Shown here piece after piece: positions 1 through 7,647 of a stretch of 34,220 nucleotides of DNA (the first letter of the stretch is position 1; each line of letters starts with the position of its first letter). The notes under the pieces were generated by a model. It saw only the letters and a list, made by a program, of their open reading frames with translations. It had not been told where the DNA came from and searched no databases. This stretch comes from an uncultured Salinimicrobium sp. (GTDB lineage Bacteria > Bacteroidota > Bacteroidia > Flavobacteriales > Flavobacteriaceae), in the NCBI GenBank assembly GCA_946887025.1, contig CAMPJY010000009.1, forward strand, positions 1 through 34,220, in the 5' to 3' direction. Made by a program: the position numbers and the translations under genes.

Positions 1-239
1 AGGGCGGAGTCACGATAGAGTTTGAAGACAATGGCCCGGGGATTCCTGACTCCTTAAAGAACAAAATCTTCCAGCCATTCTTTACAACTAAAAAAGGGCA
101 TGAGGGAACTGGTCTGGGGTTAAGTATTACTTACGACATTATAAAATCGCATCAGGGAACGCTGGAGATTTATTCGGAAGAAGCTGCTTTTTCAAGATTT
201 GTTATTCGGATACCTGTTGAACAATTTGAAAAAACGTAA
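1..239 (+). CDS. Sensor histidine kinase, C-terminal ATPase domain (partial)
   Basis: This is the 3' end of a gene that begins before the window; the reading frame starts at base 3 and ends with TAA at 237-239, leaving about 78 residues. The segment holds the G1 box of a GHKL ATPase (EDNGPGIP), the F box (FQPFFTTK) and the G2 box (GTGLGLSI), in the usual order and spacing for the ATP-binding domain of a two-component sensor kinase. The C-terminal end follows soon after the G2 box, so no receiver domain is fused to it. The sensor part and its signal lie outside the window. It converges on the TonB receptor gene across a gap that holds two palindromes. The family is clear; the cognate regulator cannot be named. 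Confidence 0.9.
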   Translation, partial: GGVTIEFEDNGPGIPDSLKNKIFQPFFTTKKGHEGTGLGLSITYDIIKSHQGTLEIYSEEAAFSRFVIRIPVEQFEKT

Positions 240-281
240 TGGGTTTAATAAATGCCTGTTAACTCTGCCTCGGCACCCCAT

Positions 282-331
282 GGCGATCTGGAGATCGCCA
301 CCCGATGGGTCCAAATCTGGAGATTTGGACC
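282..331. repeat. Two adjacent palindromes of the ATCT-GG-AGAT family
   Basis: Positions 282-299 form a perfect dyad with arms GGCGATCT and AGATCGCC around a central GG; flanking T281 and A300 extend it by a pair. Positions 308-331 form a second perfect dyad with arms GGTCCAAATCT and AGATTTGGACC around GG. Both share the inner ATCT/AGAT but differ outside. They sit between the convergent kinase (stop 237-239) and TonB receptor (stop 377-379) genes. No T-run follows, so they are not ordinary intrinsic terminators. Confidence 0.85.
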
Positions 332-376
332 AGCGATGCAGTCTGAAGCCTGCCAGCTGGGCTCTTTCCACAGCTT

Positions 377-2671
377 TTAAAACGAGTATTCCATATTAAT
401 CCCCCCAAAATAATTCCTGGGGTTCCCGGGATAGAAATACCTTGGTGCTGCCCCTCCGAATCCCACAGCATTGGGAATCACACTGGAGGCGTAGTTTTCA
501 TCAAATACATTATTGAGCCCTGCAAATAATTCCAGTCGGAGATCTTCCCATAAATCCTGCTGGTAGCTGGCTTTCACATTAAAAAGATTATAGGCCTCAC
601 TAAAGGCATTATTCCCGTCATTCAAAGGAATCATCCCGCTGTGAAAGTAATTAGCGTAAAAGGATATCCCTGAATCGGACACCACATCAAGCCCCGCATT
701 AATAGTCTTATCCGGGACCCCGGGCAGGTGGTTTCCTGAATAATCGACTCCGTCATCGGTAAACTCCCGGAACCTGAAAAAATTTAAGGAGGCATTGACA
801 AAGGGGCGCAGGTACAGATTCCTGCCAACCCGGAAATCTGACCGAAGCAGAAGCTCCAGCCCATTGTGGGCGGTCTTTCCGGCGTTCCTTCCAATGTACT
901 GGTCCTCCGCCACCCTTTCAGCCACCAGCTGGTCCCTTACCTGGATGGAATAGACCGAAACTTCGGAATACAGCCGGTTATCCAGCCAATTTGCTTTTAA
1001 CCCCAGTTCGTAATTCACCCCGGTTTCAGGCTGCAGCTTGGTATTGATCAGCCCCTCGGGCGTCAGGGTCTGCGCCACCGTGGGAGTGGAAAATCCATGG
1101 CTGATACTCGCGTAGAGGGATTTCTCGGGGCTCACCTCATAGATCGCCCCTATGCGCGGGGAAAGTATGCTTTCAAAGGCGTACTCCCCTGTCTGGTCCA
1201 CTTCATCGTTAAAATAAAGGTCGGTCAGGGTATAGGAGGTGCCATTGAGATTGAGTCCGGCTTCTATCGCCAGGGCTTTGGTTATGGAGAAGTTCCATTG
1301 ACCGAATATATTGTAGTACCTGCGCAGCTGGGAATTGTCGCTGAGATGGTTTCCCCTCACACTTCCCTGCCCCGGGAAATCTTCGTACAGATTTTCAAAA
1401 GTGGCGGAATCATACCATTCCTGGTTGAATTCAGCACCAAAGCTGAGGTCGGAGCTAAGTCCAAAAACCCTGGCAGTGCTGTTGAATTTTGTTCTTGCCC
1501 CTATCGCCGTCTGGTCCTCCTTCAGAATGTCGAAAGGCCGGGGTTCATAGGCATCCCTGAAATTGATGTACACGCTGGTGGTATTCTGCAGCTTTTCCAA
1601 CAGCTGCTGCTCATACGCCACCCCTAGCAGGCCTTTGTCATAAGACTCGTAACCCTGAGCAGCTTTCCAGGTAAAAGCTGCAGAAGCTGGCTCCTCTTCC
1701 AGTTGCTGGGCATTTATGGAACTGGGGATATAGGCAAATAATTTGGTGAAGTTGGCAAACAGGGAAAGTTTGCTGCTGGCATTCCCAGCTAATTTACCGC
1801 ATAGGCTGAAGGATTCCCTGTCGTAGGCGCCATTTTCCCTGAAACTGTCCGTCTGAAGCTTATTGTACGCTGCAAACATATCAGTAGTCCCGGTTTTATG
1901 GGAAAGCTGCAGCCCGGTCTTAAAAAGACCAAAGCTTCCGAAGCTGAATTCAGCACTGCCATGAGTCCCGGTTCGAGCTCCTGTCCCGGCGTAGAGATTA
2001 ATAACCCCTCCCAGACCGGCACCGTAAAGACTGGAATTAGGTCCCTTGGTCACCTCCACCCTGTCGATCACACTCGGGTCCAGATCATCCAGGGTGGTTT
2101 CCCCTTCAGCCGTGGAGATAGGAATTCCCTCGAAATAGGCCTTGATCCTGTTGGTGCTGTACTGAGACCTGGCACCTACACCCCGGATGCTGAGTTTATT
2201 GGTGTTAAGCGCTCCCTGATGCACATAGATTCCGGGGACGGTATTGAGAATGCCGACAAATCCGGAGCCGGCAGCTCTCGCCAGATCAGCCCTGCTGATG
2301 ATACCTACGGAAGCAGGGGTCTGCTGCAGGCTCTTCGGGATCAGGGAACTTCTCACCAGCACCTCCGTTAGGGATTCAGAAATCGGCTGAAGTTTGATGA
2401 GTCTGTCCTGTTCCCCTTTTTGGACTCGTATCCGGGTGACATAGTATCCATCGGCGGAGATAATGATCTCTGCCGGGAACCTGTCCAGCTTTAAACTGAA
2501 GCCGCCAGTCTTATCGGTTGTGGTGAAGACTTCAGGATTCTCGGAAGTTAAAACGGCATTTTCTATTCCCTCACCTGTATACATATCTACCACGCTCCCG
2601 CTGATTCTTTGGGCAAGGGATGTTGCTGAAAACAGAAGAAGCAGGCAAAGGAGGCAGTATCGGTGGATCAT
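377..2671 (-). CDS. TonB-dependent outer-membrane receptor
   Basis: An outer-membrane active transporter of about 764 residues, powered by TonB/ExbBD, probably for a siderophore or other iron chelate; the substrate is not readable from sequence. The start chosen (MIHRYCLLC) opens a signal peptide ending near residue 20 (SATSLAQ). A carboxypeptidase-regulatory-like beta domain follows (about 22-105), then the plug (about 115-235) with the typical segments LSIRGVGARSQ and VEVTKGPNSSLYGAGLGGVI, then a 22-strand-type barrel to a C-terminal Phe, the usual outer-membrane sorting signal. The end (PRYFYPGNPRNYFGG) resembles FecA-like receptors rather than SusC, and no SusD gene is adjacent. Longer starts upstream would lie on or before the -7 box at 2693-2700. 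It is divergent from the M14 peptidase gene. Confidence 0.9.
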   Translation of the reverse strand: MIHRYCLLCLLLLFSATSLAQRISGSVVDMYTGEGIENAVLTSENPEVFTTTDKTGGFSLKLDRFPAEIIISADGYYVTRIRVQKGEQDRLIKLQPISESLTEVLVRSSLIPKSLQQTPASVGIISRADLARAAGSGFVGILNTVPGIYVHQGALNTNKLSIRGVGARSQYSTNRIKAYFEGIPISTAEGETTLDDLDPSVIDRVEVTKGPNSSLYGAGLGGVINLYAGTGARTGTHGSAEFSFGSFGLFKTGLQLSHKTGTTDMFAAYNKLQTDSFRENGAYDRESFSLCGKLAGNASSKLSLFANFTKLFAYIPSSINAQQLEEEPASAAFTWKAAQGYESYDKGLLGVAYEQQLLEKLQNTTSVYINFRDAYEPRPFDILKEDQTAIGARTKFNSTARVFGLSSDLSFGAEFNQEWYDSATFENLYEDFPGQGSVRGNHLSDNSQLRRYYNIFGQWNFSITKALAIEAGLNLNGTSYTLTDLYFNDEVDQTGEYAFESILSPRIGAIYEVSPEKSLYASISHGFSTPTVAQTLTPEGLINTKLQPETGVNYELGLKANWLDNRLYSEVSVYSIQVRDQLVAERVAEDQYIGRNAGKTAHNGLELLLRSDFRVGRNLYLRPFVNASLNFFRFREFTDDGVDYSGNHLPGVPDKTINAGLDVVSDSGISFYANYFHSGMIPLNDGNNAFSEAYNLFNVKASYQQDLWEDLRLELFAGLNNVFDENYASSVIPNAVGFGGAAPRYFYPGNPRNYFGGINMEYSF

Positions 2672-2692
2672 GGTTGGTTTTAGAGACAGATA

Positions 2693-2700
2693 CAAAAATA
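2693..2700 (-). promoter_or_regulatory. -7 promoter box of the TonB receptor gene
   Basis: On the minus strand the sequence reads TATTTTTG, an exact match to the Bacteroidota -7 consensus TAnnTTTG. The predicted start of transcription is about 2689, giving a leader of about 17 nt before the chosen ATG at 2671. No clear -33 TTG is present at the usual distance. Confidence 0.55.
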
Positions 2701-2756
2701 GGATTAAAAGCTGAAAGGAGAGCACCGCTGCGTCCGACCTGCAGCCGCTGCACCTG

Positions 2757-2796
2757 AACTGGAGATTTGGACCAGCGAGGAATTTGGACCAGCGAG
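2757..2796. repeat. Decayed palindrome with duplicated right arm
   Basis: The stretch begins with an AACTGGAGATTTGGACC segment, which equals the core and right arm of the palindrome at 308-331, but the left arm is degraded and no longer pairs. The right part ATTTGGACCAGCGAG occurs at 2765-2779 and again at 2782-2796, so it has been copied in tandem. The same CAGCGA tail follows the intact copy at 331. It lies in the divergent gap between the TonB receptor and M14 peptidase genes. Confidence 0.7.
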
Positions 2797-2875
2797 ACCT
2801 TCCATTTTACCATTTCTTTCACATTCTAGGCGGAAAGCTGTATTTTAGCTAAGTTTACGCCCAAAACAGATTTGA

Positions 2876-4630
2876 ATGAAAAGAGTTCTCCTCTCGGTTA
2901 TTATTGCCTTCTGCCTTGTTTCCTGTGATTTCTCCAATTATATCCTGAAAACAGATTACGACTTCACCACCACCTTTGAACGATCAGAAGGGAAGCAGAC
3001 AGCTACCTACCCGGAGGTCATCGACTTTTATCAGAATCTGTCTTCGGCCTATTCCACGGTGAAGCTGGAGGAGTTTGGGGAAACCGACAGCGGGCTGCCG
3101 TTACACCTGGCGATCTACAATCCTGACGGCAGCTTCGATCTGGAAAGCCTTAGAAAAGACCATAGCATCCTGTTCATTAACAACGGGATCCATCCCGGGG
3201 AACCGGACGGGATCGATGCCACCATGCTGCTGTTCCGCGATATGGCGCAGGATTCCATTGCAGTGCCTGAAAATACAATTATTGTCACCATCCCCGTCTA
3301 TAATGTAGGAGGCGCCCTTAACAGGAATTCCTATTCCAGGACCAATCAGAACGGTCCGGAAGCCTATGGTTTCAGGGGAAATGCCCGAAATTATGACCTC
3401 AACCGCGATTTCATCAAGGCCGACACAAAGAATACCAGAACTTTTTACGAGATCTTCCATTATGTGAAGCCTGATGTCTTCATAGACACCCACGTGAGCA
3501 ACGGGGCCGATTATCAGTATACCCTTACCCATCTTTTCACCCAGCACAACAAGCTCGGAGGGGAACTGGGGAAATATCTTCACCAGGACCTGATGCCGGG
3601 GCTAAGAAGATCTCTGAAGCAAAAGGAATGGGACATCACCCCTTATGTAAATGTCTTTAACGAGGTCCCCGAAAAGGGCTTCAGCCAGTTCAACGACACC
3701 CCCCGTTATTCTACCGGATACACCAGCCTATGGAATACCCTGGGGATGATGGTGGAGACCCACATGCTCAAGCCTTACGACCAGAGGGTATGGGGGACTT
3801 ATGAGCTGCTGAGATCCATGATCAGCCTGACGGATCAGGATTCTGAACAGATCAGGGAACTGCGGAATGCCGCCAACAAATCCTTCCGGGAGAAAAAGCT
3901 GTACCAGTTCAATTATGTTCCTGACAGCACCAAATACACCAAGATCCGGTTCAAGGGTTTCGAAGGGGAAATGCTCGCCAGTGAGGTTACTGGTGCAGAC
4001 CGGCTGAAATACAACAGGGAAAAACCGTTCACCCGGGAGGTGGATTATTACAACTTCTACAAGCCTGGCAAGGAGGTGAAGATCCCGAGGGCCTACATCC
4101 TGCCCCAGGCCTGGTGGGAAGTGCGGGAACTGCTGGAGCTGAATGGGGTGGAAATGATAGCCTTTGAAAAAGACAGTGTACTGGAAGCGGAAGTATACAG
4201 GATAGAAACCTTCCAGACCCGGGAATCGGCTTACGAGGGGCATTATCCGCATTTTGACACCAAAGTATCCTCCAGCACCAAAAATGTTGAAGTAAGGCAG
4301 GGGGACTTCCTGATTCCAACCGATCAGCCTGCCATCCGTTATCTATTGGAAACCCTGGAACCGGAGGCCGTGGACTCCTTCTTCAACTGGAATTTCTTCG
4401 ACAGCATACTTCAGCAAAAAGAGCACTTCTCGCCTTATGTCTTTGAGGAGCTTGCGCTGGAACTCCTGGACGAGAATCCTGAGCTGCGGGAAGCTTTTGA
4501 AAATAGAAAAGACAGCCTTGCGGACTTCAGAAATAATTGGTATGCCCAGCTGTACTGGATCTACAAGCAGTCAAAGCATTACGAGCCAGCGCACTTACGC
4601 TACCCAGTCTTTCGCCTTCCCCGTCAATAG
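2876..4630 (+). CDS. M14-family zinc carboxypeptidase, lipoprotein
   Basis: A predicted periplasmic or surface metallopeptidase of 584 residues. The N-terminus MKRVLLSVIIAFCLVSC ends in a lipobox, so the mature protein should be lipid-anchored at Cys17. Family M14 zinc ligands are visible: His106 and Glu109 in GIHPGEPDG, and His206 in FIDTHVSNG; Glu294 in MMVETHML fits the catalytic base, and NYDLNRDF fits the substrate-binding segment. The region beyond residue 350 looks like an added beta-rich domain of unknown role. Members of this family trim C-terminal residues or peptidoglycan peptides; the substrate here is unknown. It stands alone, divergent from the TonB receptor gene, and its last 36 bp overlap the convergent NUDIX gene. 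A weak -7-like TAAGTTTA lies at 2850-2857. Confidence 0.88.
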   Translation: MKRVLLSVIIAFCLVSCDFSNYILKTDYDFTTTFERSEGKQTATYPEVIDFYQNLSSAYSTVKLEEFGETDSGLPLHLAIYNPDGSFDLESLRKDHSILFINNGIHPGEPDGIDATMLLFRDMAQDSIAVPENTIIVTIPVYNVGGALNRNSYSRTNQNGPEAYGFRGNARNYDLNRDFIKADTKNTRTFYEIFHYVKPDVFIDTHVSNGADYQYTLTHLFTQHNKLGGELGKYLHQDLMPGLRRSLKQKEWDITPYVNVFNEVPEKGFSQFNDTPRYSTGYTSLWNTLGMMVETHMLKPYDQRVWGTYELLRSMISLTDQDSEQIRELRNAANKSFREKKLYQFNYVPDSTKYTKIRFKGFEGEMLASEVTGADRLKYNREKPFTREVDYYNFYKPGKEVKIPRAYILPQAWWEVRELLELNGVEMIAFEKDSVLEAEVYRIETFQTRESAYEGHYPHFDTKVSSSTKNVEVRQGDFLIPTDQPAIRYLLETLEPEAVDSFFNWNFFDSILQQKEHFSPYVFEELALELLDENPELREAFENRKDSLADFRNNWYAQLYWIYKQSKHYEPAHLRYPVFRLPRQ

Positions 4631-5218
4631 CTTTTCGGGAAACAGAAGTTTGATATTTGCATAGGACTTGGACAGGGCTTTTTTCGCCTTCTCCTCGTTC
4701 TTCCACTTTACCTTGGTGATCCCTTCACTCTCTTCGGGAGATAACGGGCCTGCGTAATCCGTTTTCATCTTATACCAGTGGGTGACCTTCAGCTTGTATT
4801 TCCCGTTGCGTTTGAAGATATGATAGGTTTTCAGAAGAAATTCCACAATTTCCAGATCCTTAACCCCCGTTTCTTCCTCCACTTCACGAATAGCGGCTTC
4901 CTCGAGACCTTCCCCTTTCTCCACTTTGCCCTTAGGGAGATCCCAGCGCCCGTTTCTCTGAATGAACAGGAACTCACCTTCAGGATTGAAAACAAGGCCT
5001 CCCGCAGCTGTCACCACCGGAAGCTTCTTTTTAAGATGCTTGAAAAGTTTGTGCTTCTTTGGGTGGAAAAGATTCACATACAGGATCTTTCCCTTGTTAA
5101 TATTCTTGATGATTCTTTTTAATTTTACTTCTTTAATTGGTATAGAAGTAAATTTATCACCCAAATCCTCCTCTGTTGAAAGAATTATTGGAATATCATT
5201 TACAAAAACTTTATACAT
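4595..5218 (-). CDS. NUDIX hydrolase
   Basis: A 207-residue hydrolase of nucleoside-diphosphate-linked compounds. The NUDIX box is complete: GKVEKGEGLEEAAIREVEEE followed by TGV matches Gx5Ex7REUxEExGU, in a NUDIX fold beginning near residue 68 (VVTAAGGLVF). The first 60 or so residues (MYKVFVNDIPIILSTEEDL) form a small extra domain that I recall from the flavobacterial members of this group. The start at 5218 was chosen because upstream in-frame ATGs fall inside the pyrE coding region. The gene is divergent from pyrE with only 7 bp between start codons and overlaps the M14 peptidase gene by 36 bp tail to tail. The substrate is unknown; the link with pyrE suggests nucleotide housekeeping, but that is inference. 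Confidence 0.9.
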   Translation of the reverse strand: MYKVFVNDIPIILSTEEDLGDKFTSIPIKEVKLKRIIKNINKGKILYVNLFHPKKHKLFKHLKKKLPVVTAAGGLVFNPEGEFLFIQRNGRWDLPKGKVEKGEGLEEAAIREVEEETGVKDLEIVEFLLKTYHIFKRNGKYKLKVTHWYKMKTDYAGPLSPEESEGITKVKWKNEEKAKKALSKSYANIKLLFPEKLLTGKAKDWVA

Positions 5219-5221
5219 TTG
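5188..5221 (+). promoter_or_regulatory. pyrE promoter, predicted leaderless start
   Basis: TTG at 5188-5190, a 23-nt spacer and TACATTTG at 5214-5221 match the Bacteroidota TTG-N(17-23)-TAnnTTTG promoter. With the box centred near -7, transcription would begin at about 5225, directly at the pyrE ATG (5226). The box contains the complement of the NUDIX start codon (5216-5218). Confidence 0.6.
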
Positions 5222-5225
5222 CAGT

Positions 5226-5867
5226 ATGATTTTAGATAAAGAAACCGCCCGCAAAACAGCTGAGCTCCTATTGCAAATTAAAGCAATAAAATTAGAACCA
5301 CAACAACCTTTCACCTGGGCAAGTGGATGGAATTCACCTATCTATTGCGACAACAGGGTGGTGCTTTCCTATCCGCCTATTCGCAATTTTATCAGGGAAA
5401 ACCTTGCCAAACAGATCGAAAGCCTGTACGGAAAGGCAGATGTGATCGCGGGAGTGGCTACCGGGGCCATAGGCATCGGAATGCTGGTGGCGGAATATCT
5501 GAGCCTTCCTTTTGCTTATGTACGTCCTGAGCCCAAGAGCCATGGACGCAAAAATCAGATAGAAGGCCATGTGGAAGAAGGCCAGACCGTGGTGGTGATC
5601 GAAGATCTCATAAGCACCGGAAAAAGCAGCCTGAACGCAGTCAATGCGCTAAAGGAGGCAAACCTTCATGTAAAGGGGATGCTGGCTATTTTCTCCTACG
5701 GGTTCGAAGAGGCACAGAATAATTTTAAAAAGGCGAATGTCGAACTGCACACTTTAAGCGATTACAACTATTTGCTAGAGGTGGCGCAGAAGACCAACTA
5801 TATCAATCAATCGGAGGCGGAAATTCTGCAAAAGTGGAGAGAGGATCCGGAGAACTGGAAAAAATAG
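5226..5867 (+). CDS. pyrE: Orotate phosphoribosyltransferase
   Basis: Cytoplasmic enzyme of de novo pyrimidine synthesis, joining orotate and PRPP to give orotidine monophosphate. It has 213 residues, the normal length. The PRPP-binding loop VVVIEDLISTGKSS is complete, and the RPEPKSHGRKNQIEG segment is the flexible catalytic loop with its Lys and His. The start MILDKETARKTAELL is the family's usual beginning; the frame is open further upstream, but that stretch runs antisense through the NUDIX gene and looks unlike PyrE. An SRPBCC gene follows after 6 bp, so the two are probably co-transcribed. The predicted promoter leaves essentially no 5' leader. Confidence 0.95.
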   Translation: MILDKETARKTAELLLQIKAIKLEPQQPFTWASGWNSPIYCDNRVVLSYPPIRNFIRENLAKQIESLYGKADVIAGVATGAIGIGMLVAEYLSLPFAYVRPEPKSHGRKNQIEGHVEEGQTVVVIEDLISTGKSSLNAVNALKEANLHVKGMLAIFSYGFEEAQNNFKKANVELHTLSDYNYLLEVAQKTNYINQSEAEILQKWREDPENWKK

Positions 5868-5873
5868 AAGCTC

Positions 5874-6266
5874 ATGAATTTAGAAAGCCCAAAAGTAAAC
5901 GTAGATAAAAGTCAGCAGGAATTGTTCAATTTCCTCACCGACGTTGAAAATTACGAGCAGATCATGCCGGAGAGCAAGGAGAAGTTTGAGGTGAAGTCTT
6001 CAGATACCTTTGCTTTCGCTTTAAAAGGCATGCCTGAGATCTGGCTTCAGATCAAGGAAAAAAGGAAGCCCAACCTAATAGTATTGGGATCTACTTCTGA
6101 TAAATTTGATTTCTCCCTGGATGTTGTGATTGAGGACGCAGGGAATGACAAGAGTCAGGCGCAGCTGTTCTTTAACGGGAAGTTCAATGCCATGATGGCA
6201 ATGATGGTAAAAGGGCCACTGAATAAGTTTATTGGCAGTCTGGCAGAGAATATCTCGAAGCTGTAG
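5874..6266 (+). CDS. SRPBCC-family (START/polyketide cyclase-like) protein
   Basis: A small 130-residue cytoplasmic protein with the helix-grip pattern of the SRPBCC superfamily: an N-terminal strand (SPKVNVDKSQQELFNFLTDV), the ENYEQIMPES segment, alternating strands in the middle and a long C-terminal helix ending in FIGSLAENISKL. Such proteins bind hydrophobic ligands in an internal cavity, and related ones help coenzyme Q function. The ligand here cannot be told. It follows pyrE after 6 bp, an arrangement I recall as common in flavobacteria, which suggests a shared transcript rather than a shared pathway. Downstream lies a dense cluster of palindromes. Confidence 0.8.
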   Translation: MNLESPKVNVDKSQQELFNFLTDVENYEQIMPESKEKFEVKSSDTFAFALKGMPEIWLQIKEKRKPNLIVLGSTSDKFDFSLDVVIEDAGNDKSQAQLFFNGKFNAMMAMMVKGPLNKFIGSLAENISKL

Positions 6267-6279
6267 AGACTAATCTGCT

Positions 6280-6420
6280 GGTCCAAATCTGTAGATTTGG
6301 ACCCCTCGGGTGGCGATCTCCAGATCGCCCTGGGATTTTTGGAAAACGAATACGGGAATCTGGAGATTCCCGCCCGGTTGCGACAGGATCTGGAGATCCT
6401 GTCGCAGCGTAGTTCCCGTA
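6280..6420. repeat. Cluster of four palindromes of the ATCT-NN-AGAT family
   Basis: Four perfect dyads lie in 141 bp. 6280-6303 has arms GGTCCAAATCT/AGATTTGGACC around GT. 6312-6329 has GGCGATCT/AGATCGCC around CC, so it is inverted relative to the copies with a GG centre. 6353-6372 has CGGGAATCT/AGATTCCCG around GG. 6380-6405 has GCGACAGGATCT/AGATCCTGTCGC around GG. TACGGGAA at 6351-6358 pairs with TTCCCGTA at 6413-6420 and could enclose the last two. The cluster fills the gap between the convergent SRPBCC and biotin ligase genes. Confidence 0.85.
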
Positions 6421-6433
6421 CAGCTGAATAGAT

Positions 6434-7165
6434 TCAGAAACAAAGCCTCACCTCCTTCAGATCGAATTCCCTTAACTCATCGGTCTCCGTCCTCACCATA
6501 AGCTTCCCCACCGGAGAAACATCTTCGATCATCCCTGTAAAAAAACTCCGGTCTTCCAGCTGAAAGGTGGACGGCACATTTTTTCGGAAGAGATAGCTCT
6601 TGTATTCCTCCATGATACTTCCGGAATTGGAAGCAGATATTCTTTCCAGCCCTTTTTCCAATTCAGTCAATAATTCTTCCAGCAACTCCTCCGGATAAAA
6701 ATTAATTCCCGTCACCAGTTTTAAGGAAGATGCTGCGGGCAAGCCTTCAAAATCCGTCTGGTTCACATTGAGTCCCACCCCCACGATGGTTGCCGAAATA
6801 GCAGCTTCTGAAACAATATTCTCAATGAGGATGCCCCCAATCTTATATCTGGCTGACATTATGTCGTTGGGCCATTTCAAACTCAGATTCGGGATATTAA
6901 ATATTTTGAGTACCTTAACAATAGCCGTAGCCACAGCGGCACTTATCAAAAATTGCCGGACCGGGAGTACGGGTGGGTTCGGATAAACCATACTGAATGT
7001 AAGGTTCTGCCCCGGTTTGGAAACCCAGCTGCTACCCCTCTGCCCCCGCCCCTGCAGTTGCTGCCGGGCTACAATGGCAAAAGCTTTCCCGGAGGAATTT
7101 TCGCGTAACATTTCCCTGGCCATGGAATTGGTGGAATCAATGGCATCAACTTTGATTAGGTGCAT
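6434..7165 (-). CDS. birA: Biotin--[acetyl-CoA-carboxylase] ligase
   Basis: Attaches biotin, via biotinyl-AMP, to the carrier lysine of acetyl-CoA carboxylase and other biotin enzymes in the cytoplasm. The 243 residues hold the adenylate-binding loop GRGQRG (39-44), KWPND, the IGGILIE strand and GVGLNVNQ, followed by the small C-terminal beta domain. There is no N-terminal helix-turn-helix, so this is the monofunctional type and not the BirA repressor of E. coli; the symbol birA is used for the enzyme activity only. It is divergent from rsfS with 95 bp between starts and converges on the SRPBCC gene across the palindrome cluster. Confidence 0.93.
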   Translation of the reverse strand: MHLIKVDAIDSTNSMAREMLRENSSGKAFAIVARQQLQGRGQRGSSWVSKPGQNLTFSMVYPNPPVLPVRQFLISAAVATAIVKVLKIFNIPNLSLKWPNDIMSARYKIGGILIENIVSEAAISATIVGVGLNVNQTDFEGLPAASSLKLVTGINFYPEELLEELLTELEKGLERISASNSGSIMEEYKSYLFRKNVPSTFQLEDRSFFTGMIEDVSPVGKLMVRTETDELREFDLKEVRLCF

Positions 7166-7233
7166 GGGAGAAAAGGTATCATGGTGGGCAAAATGTTATG
7201 AAAAATCGCCGTCTATTAAAGGTTAAAAAGTAA

Positions 7234-7241
7234 TAACTTTG
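7234..7241 (+). promoter_or_regulatory. -7 promoter box of rsfS-ftsH
   Basis: TAACTTTG matches TAnnTTTG exactly. The predicted start is about 7245, giving a leader of about 16 nt before the rsfS ATG at 7261. The 15-bp gap between rsfS and ftsH suggests that this promoter drives both. Confidence 0.55.
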
Positions 7242-7260
7242 CGCAAAGAAATAAAATTTA

Positions 7261-7632
7261 ATGGCAAAAAAAGAAAAGAACAACGACATACTTATTGCAC
7301 AGATCATCAAGGGAATTGAGGAGGTAAAAGGAAATGATATAGATATCCTGGATCTTAGGGAAATTGAAAATACCGTTTGTGATTACTTCATTATCTGCAA
7401 TGGTACTTCGAATACGCAGGTAAATGCCATAGTCAATTCAATTCAGAAAACCGTAAGCAAAGCGATCAAGGACAAGCCCTGGCATATTGAAGGTTCAGAG
7501 AATGCGGAATGGGTGCTGATGGACTATGTGAATATAGTGGTGCATGTCTTTCAGAAACATATCCGGGAATTTTACGATATTGAGAGCCTGTGGGGAGATG
7601 CAAAGATTACGTCGATAGATACAAAATATTAA
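7261..7632 (+). CDS. rsfS: Ribosomal silencing factor RsfS
   Basis: An Iojap-family protein of 123 residues that binds uL14 of the 50S subunit and blocks subunit joining when nutrients are scarce. Family marks are visible: DIDILDLREIENTVCDYFII, the GTSNTQVNAI segment, the PWHIEGSENAEWVLMDYVNI stretch and the C-terminal REFYDIESLWGDA. Length and ends are normal. It is the first gene of a head-to-tail run leading into ftsH 15 bp later. Confidence 0.95.
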   Translation: MAKKEKNNDILIAQIIKGIEEVKGNDIDILDLREIENTVCDYFIICNGTSNTQVNAIVNSIQKTVSKAIKDKPWHIEGSENAEWVLMDYVNIVVHVFQKHIREFYDIESLWGDAKITSIDTKY

Positions 7633-7647
7633 GTAAGGAAATTTATA

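Noticed and set aside
1097..1627. Open frame of 176 codons on the plus strand
   Set aside because: It runs antisense to the TonB receptor barrel, shows no known domain and has no promoter; it is a shadow of a GC-rich gene.
4962..5225. Long N-terminal extension of pyrE
   Set aside because: The stretch is antisense to the NUDIX gene, does not resemble PyrE, and lies before the predicted transcript start.
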